The translations under genes and the position numbers were made by a program. Positions 6,530 through 8,096 of a stretch of DNA of 8,096 nucleotides are shown here, piece by piece; the stretch's first letter is position 1, and each line of letters begins with the position of its first letter. The notes under the pieces were generated by a model. The model had not been told where the DNA came from. It saw only the letters and a list, made by a program, of their open reading frames with translations, and made no database searches. Origin of the DNA: Alphaproteobacteria bacterium (GTDB lineage Bacteria; Pseudomonadota; Alphaproteobacteria; Kiloniellales; JAKSDN01); assembly GCA_030598385.1 (NCBI GenBank), contig JAUVQB010000049.1:1-8096 (forward strand), given 5' to 3'.

Positions 6530-8096
6530 TTAGATCAAACCTGGCTCGAAGGTCAAACCCAGCTCGGCCTTCTTGCGCTTACTCCAGGCTTGGGTGATGC
6601 GGTCGGCGATCATCGCGAGCAGCGCCATGGAGAGGCCGGCGACGAAGCCCTTGCCCACATCGCCCGCCCCCAGCGCGATGTAGACGCTCTGGCCGAGCCC
6701 CTTGGTGCCGACCAAGGCGGCGATCACCAGCATGGCCAGTCCAAAACAGATGGTCTGGTTGAGGCCGAGCATGATCTCCGGCAGCGCCAATGGCAACTGG
6801 ACCTGAAACAGGATCTGCCGGCTGGTGCAGCCCTGGGCCGTGGCGGCCTCGATTATATCGGGGCGGACGTTGCGGATGCCGTGCTCGGTGTAGCGGATCG
6901 ACGGCACGATGGCGTAGAGCATGATGGCGAGCAGCGCCGAGAACTCGCCGACCTGGAAGAACATCAGCACCGGGATCAGGAAAACGAACAGCGGCATGGT
7001 CTGAAGCGTGTCGTTGATCGGCCGGATGAAGGCCGAGACCCGGTCGTTGAGCGCCGCCCAGACGCCGATCGAGCCGCCCAGCACGAAGGAGAACAAGACC
7101 GCCGCGGCACAGAGGTAGGTCGAGAGCATGGCCTGCTGCCAGACGCCGCCGGTCAGCATGAAGAGGCAGCCGAACAGGGTGAAGGCGGCCACGTTCAGCC
7201 CGCCCACCTGATAGGCCAGCACCGTCACCACCAGGATGAAGGCGGGCCAGGGCGTGCCGACGGTGCCGTAGTAGAACAGGCCGCCGAATATCAGCATCCC
7301 CACCGTCGCCCGCCAGCCCCACAGGCGGCCGGCGCCGAAGGAGAGCGCAACGATGAGCGCCGCGTAGCCATAGCTCATGGCCGGCGTCAGCTCGAAACCC
7401 CAGGAAAAGGGGCTGACCGCCCGCTCGAGGCCGATGCGGATCGGCAGCATGAAATAGAACATGGTGGTGTTCTTCACGCCGTCGAGCACCGGGTAATAGT
7501 TCGCGGTGATGTAATTGACCAGATCGTTGAGCGGTGCGGCCGGATAGAACACCCATTCCTTGGGATAGCTCCGGATTCCCGGGAAAAACGCCGCCACGAC
7601 GATAAAGACCGCCATGATGATGAGCGCGATGGCGAGGACGCGGTGACGCTGCCAGAACGGCAGGGTACGGGCCTGGAGGAAACGCTCGCGATCGGCGAAG
7701 CCGCGGGTGATGCGGTCCATCACCATCGCCATCAGCGCGATCACGATGCCGGCGAGAAAGCTCTGGCCGAACTGCGCCTTGCGCATGGTGCTCAGCACTT
7801 CCCAGCCGATGTCGGCCGAACCGCCGATCACCGCGGCGATGATGACCATGGAGAGCGCCGCCATGGTCGCCTGGTTCACGCCGACCAGGATCATGGGCAT
7901 GGCCGAGGGCACCTGCACCCACCAGAGAAGCTGTCGTTCGGTGGTGCCCGACATGCGGGCGGATTCGGTGACCTCCGCCGGCACCCGGCTCAAGCCCAGG
8001 ATGGTGTTGCGCACCATGGGCGGCGCCGCGTAGATGGCGCTGGCGATCAATCCGACCACCGGCCCGAAGCCGAACAGAAACAGGATCGGGATCAGA
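6530..8096 (-). CDS. Glycine betaine/proline-type ABC transporter permease with two fused permease domains (5' end outside window)
   Basis: This is the inner-membrane permease of a ProW/OpuAB/ChoW-type importer for betaine, proline or choline-like compounds. 521 residues are visible; the frame stays open to the right edge, so the N-terminus is missing. Numbering from the edge, the first ABC-permease domain has the EAA-type loop ESARMSGTTERQLLWWVQVP (44-63) followed by hydrophobic helices. A second complete domain has RYTEHGIRNVRPDIIEAA (401-418), GCTSRQILFQVQLPLALPEI (422-441) and NQTICFGLAMLVIAALVGTKG (446-466). Both loops are the contact site for the ATPase. Between the domains (about 145-345) lie several extra membrane segments and a polar, probably periplasmic stretch around YPKEWVFYPAAPLNDLVNYI. 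A GTG at 8057-8059 could be read as a start, but the preceding codons (LIPILFLFGFGP) are in frame and belong to a membrane helix. Partner ATPase and binding-protein genes are expected to the right. The substrate is inferred from family resemblance. Confidence 0.9.
   Translation of the reverse strand, partial: LIPILFLFGFGPVVGLIASAIYAAPPMVRNTILGLSRVPAEVTESARMSGTTERQLLWWVQVPSAMPMILVGVNQATMAALSMVIIAAVIGGSADIGWEVLSTMRKAQFGQSFLAGIVIALMAMVMDRITRGFADRERFLQARTLPFWQRHRVLAIALIIMAVFIVVAAFFPGIRSYPKEWVFYPAAPLNDLVNYITANYYPVLDGVKNTTMFYFMLPIRIGLERAVSPFSWGFELTPAMSYGYAALIVALSFGAGRLWGWRATVGMLIFGGLFYYGTVGTPWPAFILVVTVLAYQVGGLNVAAFTLFGCLFMLTGGVWQQAMLSTYLCAAAVLFSFVLGGSIGVWAALNDRVSAFIRPINDTLQTMPLFVFLIPVLMFFQVGEFSALLAIMLYAIVPSIRYTEHGIRNVRPDIIEAATAQGCTSRQILFQVQLPLALPEIMLGLNQTICFGLAMLVIAALVGTKGLGQSVYIALGAGDVGKGFVAGLSMALLAMIADRITQAWSKRKKAELGLTFEPGLI

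Noticed and set aside
6228..6533. A 101-codon plus-strand frame across the noncoding gap
   Set aside because: It has no convincing ribosome-binding site, its composition is Arg/Ala-rich, and it overlaps the start of the dehydrogenase and the stop of the permease on the other strand.

Overview
The window is GC-rich DNA that reads as a Gram-negative bacterial chromosome. The gene families (a double-domain ProW-like permease, an FAD/GcvT-fused amine dehydrogenase and a PotD-like binding protein) and the codon bias suggest an alphaproteobacterium, perhaps of a Rhodospirillales-like lineage. That assignment is an inference from style and content, because no rRNA or marker gene is present. I see no tRNA, rRNA, CRISPR array, insertion sequence or phage gene.

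Layout. (1) Positions 1-797, minus strand: the N-terminal two thirds or more of a periplasmic PotD-like solute-binding protein, which runs off the left edge. (2) Positions 798-991: a divergent promoter region. It holds a 10-bp perfect inverted repeat that, in the minus-strand mRNA, would pair with the Shine-Dalgarno sequence of the binding-protein gene. (3) Positions 992-2910, plus strand: a two-gene nucleoside salvage unit of an IUNH-family nucleoside hydrolase and a ribokinase. (4) Positions 2914-6250, minus strand: a choline/aminoglycoside-kinase-fold phosphotransferase lying downstream of, and almost touching, an 803-residue FAD-dependent dehydrogenase with a folate-binding GcvT half, of the dimethylglycine/sarcosine dehydrogenase type. 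(5) Positions 6251-6529: a noncoding gap with a candidate promoter, a possible 15-codon leader peptide and a GC-rich hairpin just after the permease gene. (6) Positions 6530-8096, minus strand: the C-terminal 521 residues of a ProW/OpuAB-type glycine betaine ABC permease carrying two permease domains in one chain; its start lies beyond the right edge.

How the genes may work together. The hydrolase would split a ribonucleoside into base and ribose, and the ribokinase would make ribose 5-phosphate. The divergent importer may share regulation with this unit. On the right, a betaine-type importer, a demethylating dehydrogenase that hands one-carbon units to tetrahydrofolate, and a choline-kinase-like enzyme fit uptake and use of quaternary or N-methylated amines; the exact substrates cannot be read from the sequence. 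Most of the window is ordinary metabolism. The least ordinary signals are the anti-Shine-Dalgarno dyad with its overlapping promoter candidates (809-917), and the leader reading frame that overlaps the start of the dehydrogenase gene (6243-6290).
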